Assembly: GCA_008802785.1 (NCBI GenBank)
Contig: VUYT01000017.1
Location: forward strand, 310,001 to 374,000
Direction: 5' to 3'
From: Symmetrospora coprosmae
Taxonomy: Eukaryota; Basidiomycota; Cystobasidiomycetes; Symmetrosporaceae
Length of the DNA stretch: 64,000 bases
In this document: positions 43,739 to 55,788 of the stretch, piece by piece
How positions within the stretch are numbered: the first letter of the stretch is position 1
How the letters are laid out: each line of letters starts with the position of its first letter
Made by a program: the position numbers and the translations under genes
The notes under the pieces: model-generated
Database searches by the model: none
What the model was told of the DNA's origin: nothing
The model's input: only the letters and a program-made list of their open reading frames with translations

Positions 43739-44517
43739 CTACGCTGTAGCGTAATCTCCAGCTTCGTCGCCCCGCACGTCGATGATGAAGCGAAGGTCCA
43801 CGGTACCTGGCTGTTGCCCCTCAAGCAGATCCAGCACATGTTCTGAGAAAGTGCAGCGTAGTCTGTTTATGCCCTCCTTGAAAGAATCTGGGTCTGCCGA
43901 TGATCTGGGCTGAGAATGCGAAGAACTAGCTCGAGTTCTGTGGGGTTGACCACGGCAAAGAGTAGCCGCTGCCTGCTGGAAAGCGGCCCACTGGTGTCCT
44001 GAGAAGCAGCAGTCTCCATAGCGACTCCCATCGAAAGCTTGAACACCATGTTGCGGAGGAACTTGGGCGAAAAGGTTTCCATGAACTCATGCAATCTTTC
44101 CGGGCCCCAGGTAATTCGTCTCAATCTCCCTGAAGAGGACAGGCGCCTGTTACAAAACGCGACGTGACGCGCACAGGGCCAGTACCTTCTCTGCGCTAGA
44201 GTCGCTGATCTGGTCAGCCAGTCTGCTGCGCAGCGACATCTTCCTAGAGCGCTTCTGGACGAGACTGAAATGCTTTAGGACCGCCGGCAGGAACCCAGCA
44301 ACGAGCTCGAAGCATTCGTTCGGTAGGTCTAGCAGTACCGTCACGATTGGGTGATGGATGCCTTTTGCGATGGTGTTGGAGTCCAGCGAAGATGCCCTCC
44401 GCTTCGGATGTTCGCCGGCCTCGAGCTCGATGGCTTTGGACACGTCGAGCGCGCGCACATCCCTCGCTTCTGCCAGCTGATAAGGTGAGAACGCTAGCAG
44501 ACTGCAACTTCTGGCAT
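43739..44517 (-). CDS. unidentified minus-strand coding locus
   Basis: Three protein-like segments read on the minus strand: about 44476-44170 (LAEARDVRALDVSKAIELEA...LADQISDSSAEKV), about 44130-43960 (LRRITWGPERLHEFMETFSP...SSRQRLLFA) and about 43915-43739 (PRSSADPDSFKEGINRLRCT...DVRGDEAGDYATA). The last two join in phase through a 44 nt intron. The first two require an intron of only 28-34 nt, and reaching an ATG (44517) needs one of 26 nt. That ATG shares a CATG palindrome with the start of GAA1 on the other strand, which makes it suspicious. I recognise no family. It is either a gene with ultrashort introns, one with an unresolved 5' end, or a decaying gene. Confidence 0.4.
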
Positions 44518-46869
44518 GGCCAATCCGATACAGCGCCTCAAGGAGCGCTTGAGGCGCAAGACTTCGCCCTCAGATGCCGCGCGAACGCGTGCCCGACGGC
44601 GGAAAGCAATGATGAGCAAAGCGGCGACAGCCCTGCCCTACGTGCAGTGCGCTCAACGCTCAGCGAGGCTTGTCCTTGACAAGATCTGATTAGTCGCGCT
44701 CAGGCTTCTTCTGGCGTTAGCCGGGTTCCTCCAGTACGCCATCCTTCCCCTTCCACTTCCCCAGATTGCGCGACGGACGTACATCGACGAGAACGCTGTT
44801 CAGCCAGGCCAAGTGGGTTCCGGTCAAGAGTAGATGTCCATCGCAGACCGCTGAAATGCGCGGGCCCAGGTCAACACGTACTTCAACTGGCCAGACGTGA
44901 GCAACGCGGACAGGCACGCGGAGAAGGTTGGTGCGCTTCGCGAGGCAAGCAGCGAAGAGTGAGCTTGTATCTCGCGCCATCTTGAGGAGCTAATTATGCT
45001 TTCTGCTGAGATGCACGCTTCTTACGTCTTCCAGCCGCTCGGCCTATATCAAGTCGGCATTGCTGCAGGCGGGCCTCCCTGCAGCGACGCAGGCATACTC
45101 CATCGCGCTCGGACAGGTACGCCACGGCTGTTCTGCCAGGTGTAAACATAAATGGGACGCTAACAAGGCCTCGCTGACCAGGAAACGATACGAGGCATCA
45201 ACACCTACGCGATGGTCAGGGCACCGAAAGCGAGCGGAGGCGAGATCATCGTCCTCGCTGCGCCTTGGAAGAGCAGAGAAGCGGGGATGGTGAACGTGCG
45301 CGGTGTCAGCTCTTTCCTGGCATTGGCAAAGCATCTTCAGAGTGAGTCGCCTCCTTTCACTTAGGAGCGGGACTGCGGTCGACAAACGGGCTGATGTTCT
45401 GCTTGGCTCGTCAATGCGCAGAGCTAGCCGTCTGGTCCAAAGATATCGTGATCCTTTTCTCGGATGGTGATCTTGAAGGCTTGCAAGCATGGCTGCATAC
45501 GTACCACGCCTACGACGGGCAGAGTAGGTCAAGTCATCCCAGAAGAATGCGGGAACACCGCTGACATTTGTTTGCTGGGTATCCAGACATCGTTGCTGAG
45601 CCGATCGAGTCCTCAGCTGGCTCGATCTGGACTGCTATGGTTGTGGACTACCCCTTCCACTCTTTTAGCCATATCGGCGTGTACTACGGTGTGTGAGGGA
45701 CGAGGCTGGCTTGGCGGAACATAGCGCTCCAAGGGAGCTGAGTCTCTTTGGACGTACCGTTACAGATGGGATCATGGGTCGTCTCCCGAATCTGGACCTG
45801 GTCAACTCGGCAGTCCACATCTCGCGCTGGGTCGGAGGCGTGCCCGTCCGCCTGCACAATCAGACGTATACCGAGCCGTCTAACGAGCAAAGCATGAAAA
45901 ACTACATGCGGAGGTACGGTCAGCGCGCTCGGGGCCTGTTCCAGCAGACAGAATACGGCATGACGACACGGCCAAGCGGGCCAGAAGGGCTCTTTGGGCA
46001 GTGAGTCTCGCTATAGCCCTGTCGCCGACAGCCAGATATGCGCTGATTGTCCCGCTCCGACAGATACGGCATCGATGCTGTCGGCCTTTTCGCCGTGCCA
46101 GCTGACGGTCCTCACGGGTTCTACACCATCGGCCGCATCGTCGAGTCGCTCCTGCGGACCGCCAACAATGTTGTGGAACGGCTGCACGCGTCGTACTTCC
46201 TCTACCTACTCCCAGAGCCATTCCAGTTCCTCTCGGTCGCCAGCTATCTCTCAGCGCCCATCTTGATCGGAGCCAGCCTCACTTTTGCGGGCCTGCGCTC
46301 GTGGCATTACTCGCCAGCCGGCACAGGCCTCAAAGCGCTTGTGGGCGTCCTCGCCAGCTACTTGATCGGGCTGGCCGCTTTGTTTCACCATCAGCGACAG
46401 CTTGTGAGTGTGCCGGCCGCACGAGTCCAACATCGACAGCGTGGCTAACCTTCTCTGCCATGCCTTGCAGGCAGGGGCTGCGGTCTGCGCCGGCCTCGGC
46501 TCGGTGGCTGCACTGACGGATGTCACGGGTCCGTCGCGTCAGAAAGCAGGACAGGCCCTGATGGCCTTCTCGCTCCTTTCCGCCGGCATGGTCATCTCGG
46601 TCGCCACAATCCTCAACTACGGCCTCGGGGCTGCCTTGTCCATCCTGACGGGGGTCCCGCTGCTCGTGCTGTACTACACGGCGTCCGCGCCTCGATGGCT
46701 GCGCATACAGCTGCAGTGCCTGATCTTGGCTGCGGGGAGCATGGCTGTGCACATGCATGCCAGCCCGTTCCAGCGCGAGCTATCAGTCAGCGGCGCACCT
46801 CTACAGTATGCCATCTGGCTGTGCCTGGCCCCGCTCTATGTACAAATACTCGTCAGTTTGGCTTCGTAG
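44516..46869 (+). CDS. GAA1: GPI transamidase subunit Gaa1/GPAA1
   Basis: Ten exons (44516-44646, 44704-44812, 44870-44958, 45035-45116, 45182-45341, 45422-45523, 45587-45688, 45766-46000, 46064-46403, 46471-46869) encode 582 residues. An N-terminal basic tail and membrane helix (YVQLLLALAGFLQYAILPL) precede the conserved RTYIDENAVQPGQV. The lumenal M28-like domain then follows: YAMVRAPKASGGEIIVLAAP, DIVILFSDGDLEGLQAWL, SFSHIGVYYDGIMGRLPNLD and FGQYGIDAVGLF. At least six C-terminal membrane helices complete it. Gaa1 is part of the ER complex that swaps the C-terminal signal of proteins for a GPI anchor and binds the GPI substrate through its last helices. All exon phases agree. The start overlaps a doubtful start on the other strand. 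Confidence 0.95.
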
Positions 46870-46983
46870 CAGTCCGTCCGCTTCTCTTCTTCAGTCAGCC
46901 AATGCAGCTGGCCTACGCTCCCGGACCGGTACTGGGCGCGCCATGCAGTGTTACATCTTTTCGCCCTGTTGCCTACTCGGTGT

Positions 46984-48302
46984 CTACAACTTGCCAGCCT
47001 CCTTCTCTGCCAGTGCCTGCTGGACATGCTTGATGACCTGGTCGTGCAGATTTGCAGGCGAGGCGATGACGCCCTTGTTGCCGGACAGGGTGCGGCCCTG
47101 GGAGAAGTCGAGCGGCTTGCCGTTCATGTCCGAGACGACGCCGCCGGCCTCCTGGACGAGGACGACGCCGCTCGCGTGGTCCCAGATCTTCTCCTCGTAC
47201 CCGGCCTGCACGGGCAGGCGGAGGTAGATGTGCCCGTCGCCGCGCGCGATGCTGCAGTATTTCGCCTGGCTGTCCATCTGCACAGGCGGGCGCGTGATGC
47301 CCAGCAATTGCGCAATGCGAGCGTTCAGTGGCTTGGAGGTGTGCCCGGCCTCGACGGACTCGCAGAAGCTCGCCTCGGAGAGGGAAGAGATCTGGTCGAA
47401 TTTGATGGGCTGCAGCTGGCCGTCGGAGAACGAGCGCTGCGAGTCGGTGAAAAATGTCACGGATCAGTCAACGGGGCCACATAATGATCTCATACGGAGC
47501 GAGAGACACACCTGGAAGGCGCCGCTACCCCTTGAAGCGACGAAGAGGACGCCCTTCTCGCCAGGAGACTGGTAATTGAGGGGGAGGTTGGGTGTCCCCA
47601 TGACGCCTAGCACGGGCTTGCCATCTTCCAGGAGAGCCAAGCAGACGGCATACTGGCCGCCGCGGAGGAAGCCCTTGGTGCCATCGATGGGGTCCAGCGC
47701 CCAGACGCCTGTTTGTGCACCACATGAGACCTAGAGTCAATTAGGTGCTCGAGCGTTCCAATCCAGAAAGAGGCTCGTGCTTCACTCACGTCCTTTGCTG
47801 CTGTACTGCGTATTTCCCCTGTCGATAGCCTCGAGCCACTGCTCGGTCGAGCGCGCCTCGCGGCCGAGCGAGTCCCAGACTGCCTGGTCTGCCTCGGTCC
47901 CGAAGGAGCCGGAGACGGCGCCGTTGGCGAGCTCTACGATCTTGTCGCGGACAGAGTGCTGGTCGGCGTCATTGAGGTCCTTGGCGTCCTCCTCGCCGAT
48001 GAGAGGGATCTCTGGGAAGTGCTTTGCGAGGATGGTGGACACGAGTGCCTGCGCGGCATAGTCGGCGACTGTCGGAACACACGGGGCGGTACGAGAGAAC
48101 GGTGAGATATCTAGCTGTGTTATGGAAAGGCGCAATGCCCTGGGAGCGGCCACTCACCCGTCACGGGCGACTTGTCCTTCTTTGTGACTGTTTCGTCGGT
48201 GACCAGCTTTTGAAAGGTGGACTGGGCGACCTGGCAGGCTTTCAGGACGGCGGCGATGGCGACCTCCTGCTCTCTTGCGTATGGGCTGCCAGTGTTCGAC
48301 AT
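46984..48302 (-). CDS. MET22: 3'(2'),5'-bisphosphate nucleotidase
   Basis: Four exons (48158-48302, 47790-48068, 47512-47708, 46984-47436) encode 357 residues, the same as yeast Met22/Hal2. The Li-sensitive inositol-monophosphatase fold is complete: KSPVTVADYAAQALV, IPLIGEEDAKDL (first metal Glu), RVWALDPIDGTKGFLRGGQY (the metal-binding DPIDGT), and the second aspartate in KIWDHASGVVLVQEAGGVV. It removes 3'-phosphoadenosine 5'-phosphate, a by-product of sulfate assimilation, and so protects exoribonucleases Xrn1/Rat1. The ATG at 48302 starts the usual MSNTG...YAREQEVAIAAV. The frame stays open upstream with an Arg/Ser-rich stretch but has no further ATG, so no longer form is called. Confidence 0.95.
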
Positions 48303-48451
48303 GCTGGTGCTAGCGAAGACTGAGAAGCTTCTGCGGGGTTGGCTCTTCAGGCACGGGGCCGACGGTGACGACACTCGGCTGCGTCGGAGGAGGAAGAGGG
48401 AGGAGGAGGTGTTGCGGGAGAAGGAGAGGATGGACGAAGATGGACGAGAGA

Positions 48452-48497
48452 GGATGATGGTGATGGTGATGGTGATGGGGGTGATGGTGGTGGTGCT
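48452..48497. repeat. GGTGAT microsatellite
   Basis: Imperfect tandem GGTGAT/GGT units lie in the MET22 upstream region. Confidence 0.85.
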
Positions 48498-48720
48498 GCG
48501 ATGGGGCCAATATGTCGGTGTCCGCCGAAGAGGAAGCACGCCAACCTGAAGCCAGCCGGCTCTTCGTCAGTCCAACCCAACCTCATTGTCGGATGGGGAA
48601 AACTGCATTCAGCGAGCGAGCATGGCGGACATGGCAACGGATGTATGCATGCTCAGTGTCAATGCAGCCTGACGATCCCCCTGGACACCCTCCCGCCGCA
48701 CTCTTGAAGAAGGATCCGCT

Positions 48721-48783
48721 GACATTGACACCGACACTGACACTGACACTGACACTGACACTGACATCGACACTGACACTGAT
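48721..48783. repeat. ACTGAC hexanucleotide microsatellite
   Basis: About ten units of CACTGA with few mismatches (ATTGAC, ACCGAC, ATCGAC variants). Confidence 0.9.
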
Positions 48784-49130
48784 GCTACAGCCCGCCTCAC
48801 ATTCTCGAGACTGCCTCACTGACTGTCCTCCAGAGGCGCAAATCATGCCCGGCTGCTCGCCTGACACCCGTCATTGACGCCCTGCGTGGACGGCGCGCTC
48901 CCTTTCCTTTGACGCTGAGACTGGCCGGAGATAGCGCAGCAGCTGGAGAGAGTCCTTTGTGCTCGGCCACGACAAGCTGCATCTGCCCAGAAGCGCAGAG
49001 TGATGCGCGGCCCATCAAGCCGGGCTTGGCTCTTCCCCATCGAGGCCTCGCCCTTCTACTGAGACACCCTCGCTGCTTGTCTGGACCAAGCAAGCACCTA
49101 TCCGCCCCTATCACTACCGACTAACGAAGC

Positions 49131-49579
49131 ATGCTCGGACGGTCTGCAGCTCAGGTCTGCTTTGTCGCATTCGTCGCCATGGCTGCGGGTGTCCGCGCTG
49201 TTTACCCCAAGGGCAGCGTCAATGGCAAATGCACCGAGGCCGAAAAGGGCATAACGTGAGTTGTGGATGCCAAAGACCAATGCTCTCGCTTGAGCGCCAG
49301 ACGCGGTTGCTGACGTTGCAAGCGGTGCCCCTTCTTTGTGCTCGTGTCTCGTTGGCTGTCTGCAGCGCGTGCGGCACCGATGCTGACGGCAACAATGTAA
49401 AGTACCAGTGCCTGTACCTCGGCTTCTGGAGCGTCGTCAAGCCGTGCGACAAGACGGTGAGCAGTACGCCTACCCAGAGTGCCTGCACAAGAGTGCAATT
49501 GACGCCCTCCGCCTGTCTCACCGCCCATTTCCCATTCCAGTGCGTGACCGAGTCACCCATCCAAGCCTACTGCACCTGA
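49131..49579 (+). CDS. small secreted cysteine-rich protein
   Basis: Three exons (49131-49255, 49366-49456, 49541-49579) encode 84 residues. The first about 23 form a signal peptide (VCFVAFVAMAAGVRA). The mature chain of about 60 residues holds six cysteines (KGKC-type: NGKCTEAEKG, TACGTDAD, KYQCLYLGFW, KPCDKT, TCVTESP, YCT), enough for three disulfides. There is no other membrane segment. Phases close at both introns. Small size, secretion and paired cysteines are the usual profile of fungal effector-like or antimicrobial proteins, but no named family is recognised. Hydrophobin is excluded because the CC doublets are missing. Confidence 0.75.
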
Positions 49580-50131
49580 GTCTGCTCGTCTTCTTTACTG
49601 CTCAGTCGTCTCGCTGGAGCGGGCATCTCGCAGCTAGGCTCGCCTAGTACACCAGGTCCAGACTGTATTGTTGTACTTGCATTCACAATGCCCGCGCACT
49701 GCCGCCTATTTGTGCTATCTCGTCGCTCCTTCTGCGGACTGTGTACGTCGACAAATGAATGAGCTTCTGGCGGGTTCTCCCTCTCGTGCTGTCATGTCGT
49801 TCGCTTGGGATGACGCGCCTTCCATATGACCCTAGCATTGCACAACCCCGGTCGCGAGGTGGTCAAGCCCGACACTTCGCCCCGCTATGGACCAGGCTGA
49901 TCAGCGGCGTTGACCTGCTTGGTGCTTTCCGCAGAAGCGCATTGCCGGTGGCTGCCATGTGACATGCCTTGGAGGGGCCGAAAGATCGACCAGGTTTCCC
50001 CGCCTGCACCAGGAGCAGCTGACAGCAGCTGCATCAAACAAACCCAAGCCGCTACCGAGCGGTGGTTCTGCCTACGTTCGGCGTTGGTACTTGTGGCTGA
50101 CCCGCTGGAGTCTGTCGAGCGCGGTGGCCCG
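49580..50131. other. intergenic, convergent spacer
   Basis: The small secreted-protein gene and LCL3 converge here. No supported gene seen. Confidence 0.5.
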
Positions 50132-51059
50132 TCATCCGCTGTGCTTCCGCTTGTATTCTGCTGGAGTCTCGAGTTTGCCTGGCTTGAGGCTCCACATGCC
50201 TAGCTTCTTGCGTCTGTGCCAAAAATGAAGGGCGGACCGCGTCAGTCTCGCACTGATTGCTTATTGATGCGGACTCGCTCGAGTCGACCTACCTAGCCTT
50301 GGCTTCGGCCTGCACAAGGACATTCTTTCCCGTGCTGCCATACTCTGCCCCAGCCTGCGTGTACACGGTCGCGAGCCCGCGCTTGACCATCTCGAGGCTG
50401 ACGTTGCTCTTGAACGGCCACAGCGCGGGCTTGCGGACCCAGACCATGCCGACTGCGCGGCCGTAGTGGTCTTTCGACAGCAGCTCGACAGTGACTGAGC
50501 GGTTCAGGACCATGGAGGTGAGGTACGTCTGCGCTTCGGCCGAGAAGGGCTGGGCGGGTTTGCCAAAGTGGGCGCACTGTCGGGCGCCAGGGCATAGGAG
50601 TGTCCTGTCAGCGCAGCGCGGACTACCGTACCATCCCGCACTCAGTAGGACGCCCTTTACCTCAGGCGCATCGGCTCCTGCGAGGCGGACCGAGATTGTC
50701 TGGTCCCTGAGCTGCTTCTTGTCGGTTGGAATCGGGTACATGCCCTGCAGAAACCAGGGGCCGGGGCGGTGGTAGAGCCTGAACCCGTCGGCGTCGCCGA
50801 TGCTCGTGACGTACCCGCGTATGCGCTTGCGCTTCAGGGTGCGCGGGGTGATGTAGGCTGCCGTCGGGATGCGGCGGAGGAAGCGGGCGTACGTGAAGGA
50901 CGCGCCGAGGACGAGCGAGCACGAGAGCGGGATGGACACGTAGGGCGAGGCGAGGTGGGTGGAAAGGGGAGTTGACTTTCTTGTCGTGATGACGGCTTCC
51001 GCGCTACTGGTGTTGTTCGACGTGGACCACCAGGTGCTCCATGGTGAGCTCGACGACAT
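50132..51059 (-). CDS. LCL3: Lcl3-type membrane-anchored staphylococcal-nuclease homologue
   Basis: Three exons (50661-51059, 50293-50576, 50132-50213) encode 254 residues. A short N-terminal region and one membrane helix (YVSIPLSCSLVLGASFTYA) precede the SNase/TNase domain. Conserved blocks are RIRGYVTSIGDADGFRLYH, VRLAGADAPE-CAHFGKPAQPF, VELLSKDHYGRAVGMVWV, EMVKRGLATVYT and the terminal LGMWSLKPGKLETPAEYKR. The nuclease Arg and Glu region (LAGADAPE) is kept. Yeast Lcl3 is a mitochondrial-membrane protein linked to chronological lifespan; the exact role is unsettled. The frame stays open across intron 1, which is nevertheless required by the family alignment. The length is close to the family norm (about 230-290). 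Confidence 0.92.
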
Positions 51060-51369
51060 GTATGTGTGCTATGTATGTGCTATGTAGCTGCCCGCTGGAG
51101 GGTTCCAAGGCGGGTTGGGACAGCCCTGAACAGCCAGAGCACGGCACAGCACAGCACAGCACAGCACAGCACAGCGATGAGATCCGCGCTCAACGCTCTG
51201 TATGCTATATTCTGTATGGTATATGGATGACCTTGTGTCCCTGCCGGTGTGCGACCCTCGACGTCTCTCTGCTCTGCTGCGACTGGCATTGAACGACGAC
51301 AACGCCTGGCCCGCGCATACAGAGTCGAGTGTGCACAGGAGGGAGGATATACACGCAGACAGAGCAGCC
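51060..51369. promoter_or_regulatory. divergent promoter LCL3 / RPC2 with CACAG repeat
   Basis: 310 bp between the two ATGs. A CACAG pentamer repeat occupies 51145-51175. Confidence 0.6.
51145..51175. repeat. CACAG pentanucleotide repeat
   Basis: Six tandem CACAG units in the LCL3/RPC2 divergent promoter. Confidence 0.9.
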
Positions 51370-54300
51370 ATGGCTGTAGCAGCAACGAAGCAGCCGCAGC
51401 CGCAGCCGCAGCCGCAGCCGCCAGCACCTGGAAGCCATCTCGGGACTGGCAGTGGCAAAGGAAAAGCAGCATCAACGTACGCCGAGGACAGCAGCGATGG
51501 CAATGGCAACCGCCATAGCAATGGCCATGCACACAGAAAGGCGACGACGGGCATGGACTACGGGATGGACCTCTCCTCGATGGCAGACTGGGTCCCGGAT
51601 CCATCCCTCTGGGACAAGATTGGAGGGACAGCATCCACGGCAGACCCGACGAGCGCAGGGACGTTCAACCTCGCAGATCCCGTAAAGACGATAGAGGTGC
51701 GTGTGTGCAGGTAGAGCATGGACGCACACAGGAAGATCTGCTCATTCCTCTCTGTCGCCCCGCCGGACCAATCAGGACAAGTGGCAGCTCCTCCCAGCTT
51801 TCCTCGCCGTCAAAGGTCTCGTAAAACAGCACCTCGACTCGTTCAACTACTTTGTCGACGTCGACCTGCAGAACATCGTGCGTGGAATCCTCCGAGCCTG
51901 CTTCTCCACTCAAAAGAGACCATCGCGCTGCCGCTAAAGCGTCTCGCTCATGTCGGCATAACAGCTCCGCGCAAACGCCCGCGTCACGTCCGACGTCGAC
52001 CCAGACTTCCTCCTCGAGTACACCGACATTCAGGTCGGGAAGCCGCGCCGCCCGGACGAGCTCGACTCGCGCGAGATCACTCCGCACGAGTGCCGCCTGC
52101 GCGACCTCACGTACAGCGCGCCCGTCTTCGTCTCGATCCGATACACCAAGGGCAAGAAGATCATTGTCGCAAAAGGCATCGAGATTGCCCGCCTGCCCAT
52201 CATGCTGCGGAGCAACAAGTGCAACCTCGCAGGGCGCAACGAGGCCCAGCTTGCCAAAATGACAGAGTGCCCCCTCGACCCGGGCGGCTACTTTGTCGTC
52301 AAAGGGACAGAGAAGGTCATCCTTGTCCAGGAACAGCTCAGCAAGAACCGCATCATCGTCGAGATGGATGGGAGAGGCGCTGGCGTGACCGTCCAGGCGA
52401 GCGTGACATCCTCGACGCACGAGCGAAAGTCGAAAACATACGTCATCTGCAAGTACGGGAGAATCTTGCTGCGGCACAATTCGATGCATGAGGATGTTCC
52501 CGTCGTCATTGTTCTGAAAGCGTAAGCTAGTCCTCTCTCCTTCGTCGGGGCCGCCTCCGGGAAAGGAAAGATGGGATCTTTCCCGCTGACAACGCTCTCA
52601 CCACACATCGGTCACGCATTCGCAGCATGGGCATCATCTCCGACCACGAGATCATGCAGATCGTGTGCGGCAACAACGACGTCTACCGCCAGCTTTTCGC
52701 CAACAACCTCGAAGAGATCCACAAGCAAGGAATTCACACGCGCCTGCAGGCGCTCGAAGCCATGGGCAAGCAGGTGAAGGTGATTCGCAAAGCGGGGAGC
52801 TGGGGTCCGCGCCGTCCGGCTGCCGAAGAGGCCATGGAGGCGCTGGCCACCATCATCCTTGCGCATGTCCCCGTGCACAACCTCAACTTCCGCCCAAAAG
52901 CCATCTACATTGCCACCATGGCCCGCCGGATCCTCATGGCCTCGCACGACCCGTCTGCCGTAGACGACCGCGACTACGTCGGCAACAAGCGTCTCGAACT
53001 GGCTGGCCAGCTCCTCTCGCTGCTCTTTGAGGACCTGTTCAAGAAGTTCAACCACGACCTCAAGCTCAACATTGACAAGACGCTCAAGAAGAGCAGCAGG
53101 ACAAACGAGTTTGACGCCATCACGCCTTTCAAGATGCACGGCAACCACATTACGGCCGGGTTTGTCCGCGCCATCTCCACGGGCAACTGGTCTCTGAAGC
53201 GATTCAAGATGGAGCGCGCGGGCGTCACGCACGTCCTGAGCCGGCTCAGCTACATCTCGGCCCTCGGCATGATGACGCGCATCCAGTCGCAGTTCGAAAA
53301 GACGAGGAAAGTCTCGGGCCCGCGTGCGCTCCAGCCCTCGCAGTGGGGCGTGCTCTGCCCGTCCGATACGCCAGAAGGAGAGGCATGCGGGCTCGTCAAG
53401 AACTTGGCGCTCATGACGCATATTACGACGGATGCGGACGAGGAGCCTCTGTGGAATGCAGCGTACATGCTGGGGCTTGAGGGTGGGTACATCAGCCTGT
53501 CTTGTCCCTCTGCGCGTTCTGATCCCACCTTGTTCTGGTCCTCGGCCTGGCCCCACCCGCAGACTTCAACACGCTCACCGGGACCGAGCTGTACGACGAA
53601 GGGTCGTACATCGTCTACCTGAACGGAACCCTCATCGGCATGTCTCGTGACCCAGAGAACTTCGTCATGAAGTTCCGTCTGCTCCGCCGCACGGGTCAGA
53701 TCTCGGAGTTTGTCTCCATCTACGTCAACACGCGCGAGCAAGCCATTCACATTGCCGGAGACTCTGGGCGGATCTGCAGACCCATCATCATTGTGCATAA
53801 AGGACGACCGCTTGTCACGAACGAAAAGATCAAGGTAGGCCACGATCGCTGCTGCCGTGTCGCCGTGCAGATGGGACTGGCTGACTTTCGATGCTCGTCC
53901 TGCACAGATGCTCAAGGAAGGGACCCTCACATTCGACGACTTCCTCACGCAAGGCCTCGTCGAGTACCTTGACGTAAACGAGGAGAACGACGCCATGATT
54001 GCGCTGAACGAGTCGTACGTCACGAGCACGACCTCGCACCTCGAGATCGAGCCCTTCACCATCCTTGGCGCAGTGGCTGGCCTCATCCCTTACCCGCATC
54101 ACAACCAGTCGCCGCGAAACACGTACCAGTGCGCGATGGGAAAGCAAGCCATCGGCGCCATTGCCTCGAACCAGCTCAACCGAATCGACACGCTGCTGTA
54201 CCTTATGGTCTACCCGCAGACGCCCATGTGCCGCACGAGAACGATCGAACTCGTGGGCTACGACAAGCTGCCGGCGGGGCAGAACGCTATCGTCGCGGTC

Positions 54301-55788
54301 ATGTCGTACTCCGGGTACGATATCGAAGATGCACTCATCTTGAACAAGGCCAGCATCGACAGAGGCTTTGGGAGGTGTCAGGTCCTGCGCAAGTACTCGA
54401 CGGTCCTCAAGAAGTACCCGAATGGAGCGTGAGTCTGCGGCTTATTTCTACCCGCAAATAGGTTATACGATGCTGAGGCCATCTTCTCTAACCTCGCACA
54501 GCCACGACCGTCTGGCCGACCCTGCGCGAGACGAAAACGGCAACATCATCGACAAGTACAAGGCGCTCGACATGGATGGACTCGCAGGCGTCGGCCAGAA
54601 AGTCTATCCGGGCATGATCTACGTCAATAAGCAGACGCCAGGGAACGCCAACGACAACAGCAGCGGCTCGCGGACGACATCATGGCGCAACACGCCAATG
54701 ACGTACCGCGGGACGGTGCCAGCGTACATTGACAAGGTCATGCTGAGCGACACGGACAATGACCAGACGCTCATCAAGGTGCTCACGCGGCAGACGCGGC
54801 GTCCGGAGCTCGGCGACAAGTTCTCATCGCGGCACGGGCAGAAGGGCGTGTGTGGTTTGATCGTCGAGCAGGCCGACATGCCGTTCAACGACCTTGGCAT
54901 CAACCCGGACATCATCATGAACCCGCACGGTTTTCCGTCGCGAATGACGGTCGGCAAGATGATTGAGCTTCTTTCGGGCAAAGCGGGCGTCATGCGCGGG
55001 ACATTCGAGTACGGCACGGCCTTTGGCGGAAGCAAGGTCGAGGACATGTCGCGCATCCTCATTGAGCATGGCTTCAACTACGCTGGGAAGGACTACCTCA
55101 CAAGCGGAGTCACGGGACAGCCGCTCGAATCTTTCGTCTACATGGGGTAAGGTTGCGCCTTTCTCATGGTGGAGACCTCGAATTCAGCAGCTAAACTGAC
55201 TGGCTTCGTATTGCAGGCCCATCTACTACCAGAAGCTGAAGCACATGGTCCTGGACAAGATGCACGCAAGAGCAAGAGGGCCAAGAGCCGTGTTGACGCG
55301 CCAACCTACGGAAGGACGGTCTCGAGACGGTGGTCTGCGACTCGGAGAAATGGAGAGAGATTGTCTCATCGGTGGGGCGCCCCTGTCAATCGCAACGGGG
55401 CACAGGATGCGGAGGCTGATGTGTGCATCGCCTTCACAGCACACGGCTCGTCCTCGCTACTCTTGGAACGACTCATGATCTCGAGTGACGCGTTCACAGC
55501 TTCCGTGTGCCAGGAGTGCGGGCACCTTGTGAGTCGCTTACTTGTGCCAGAGGACTGCGCAAGTGCTGACGGGTGAGCGTTTTTAGGGCTACAATGGATT
55601 CTGCCCTCGGTGCAAGTCGAGCCGGCGGGTGGCAGACATCACCCTTCCCTATGCAGCTAAGCTGCTGGTGCAGGAGCTCATGGCAATGGTGAGTGTGCTC
55701 AGTCACACAGGCTGGACTTGACTGAGTCGCCGTCAATCTCTGCCAACAGAACATCTCTGCAAAGTTCATCCTGGAAGATACGGTCTAG
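51370..55788 (+). CDS. RET1: RNA polymerase III second-largest subunit (Rpc2/Ret1)
   Basis: Eleven exons (51370-51696, 51776-51877, 51965-52521, 52626-53482, 53563-53834, 53908-54428, 54502-55146, 55217-55371, 55440-55528, 55587-55688, 55750-55788) encode 1221 residues. After a fungal-specific Gln/Pro- and Ser/Gly-rich N-terminus (about 100 residues), the Rpb2-type domains follow: [111 protein letters not shown] and the zinc site CQECGHL...CPRCKS. The [17 protein letters not shown] clamp anchor and [20 protein letters not shown] are intact. The short RPC2-type ending FILEDTV and the absence of Pol I/II-specific inserts support Pol III, which makes tRNA and 5S RNA. Confidence 0.96.

Larger units (their letters stand above)
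48303..49130. promoter_or_regulatory. divergent spacer with microsatellites
   Basis: Promoter region between MET22 (minus) and the small secreted protein (plus). It contains a GGTGAT repeat near MET22 and an ACTGAC repeat at 48721-48783. Open frames through these repeats are artefacts of the repeat. Confidence 0.55.

Noticed and set aside
48303-48539. Arg/Ser-rich in-frame extension upstream of MET22 resembling a mitochondrial presequence
   Set aside because: The frame has no ATG upstream of 48302, only a GTG, and part of it is a GGTGAT repeat. A non-AUG start would be needed.
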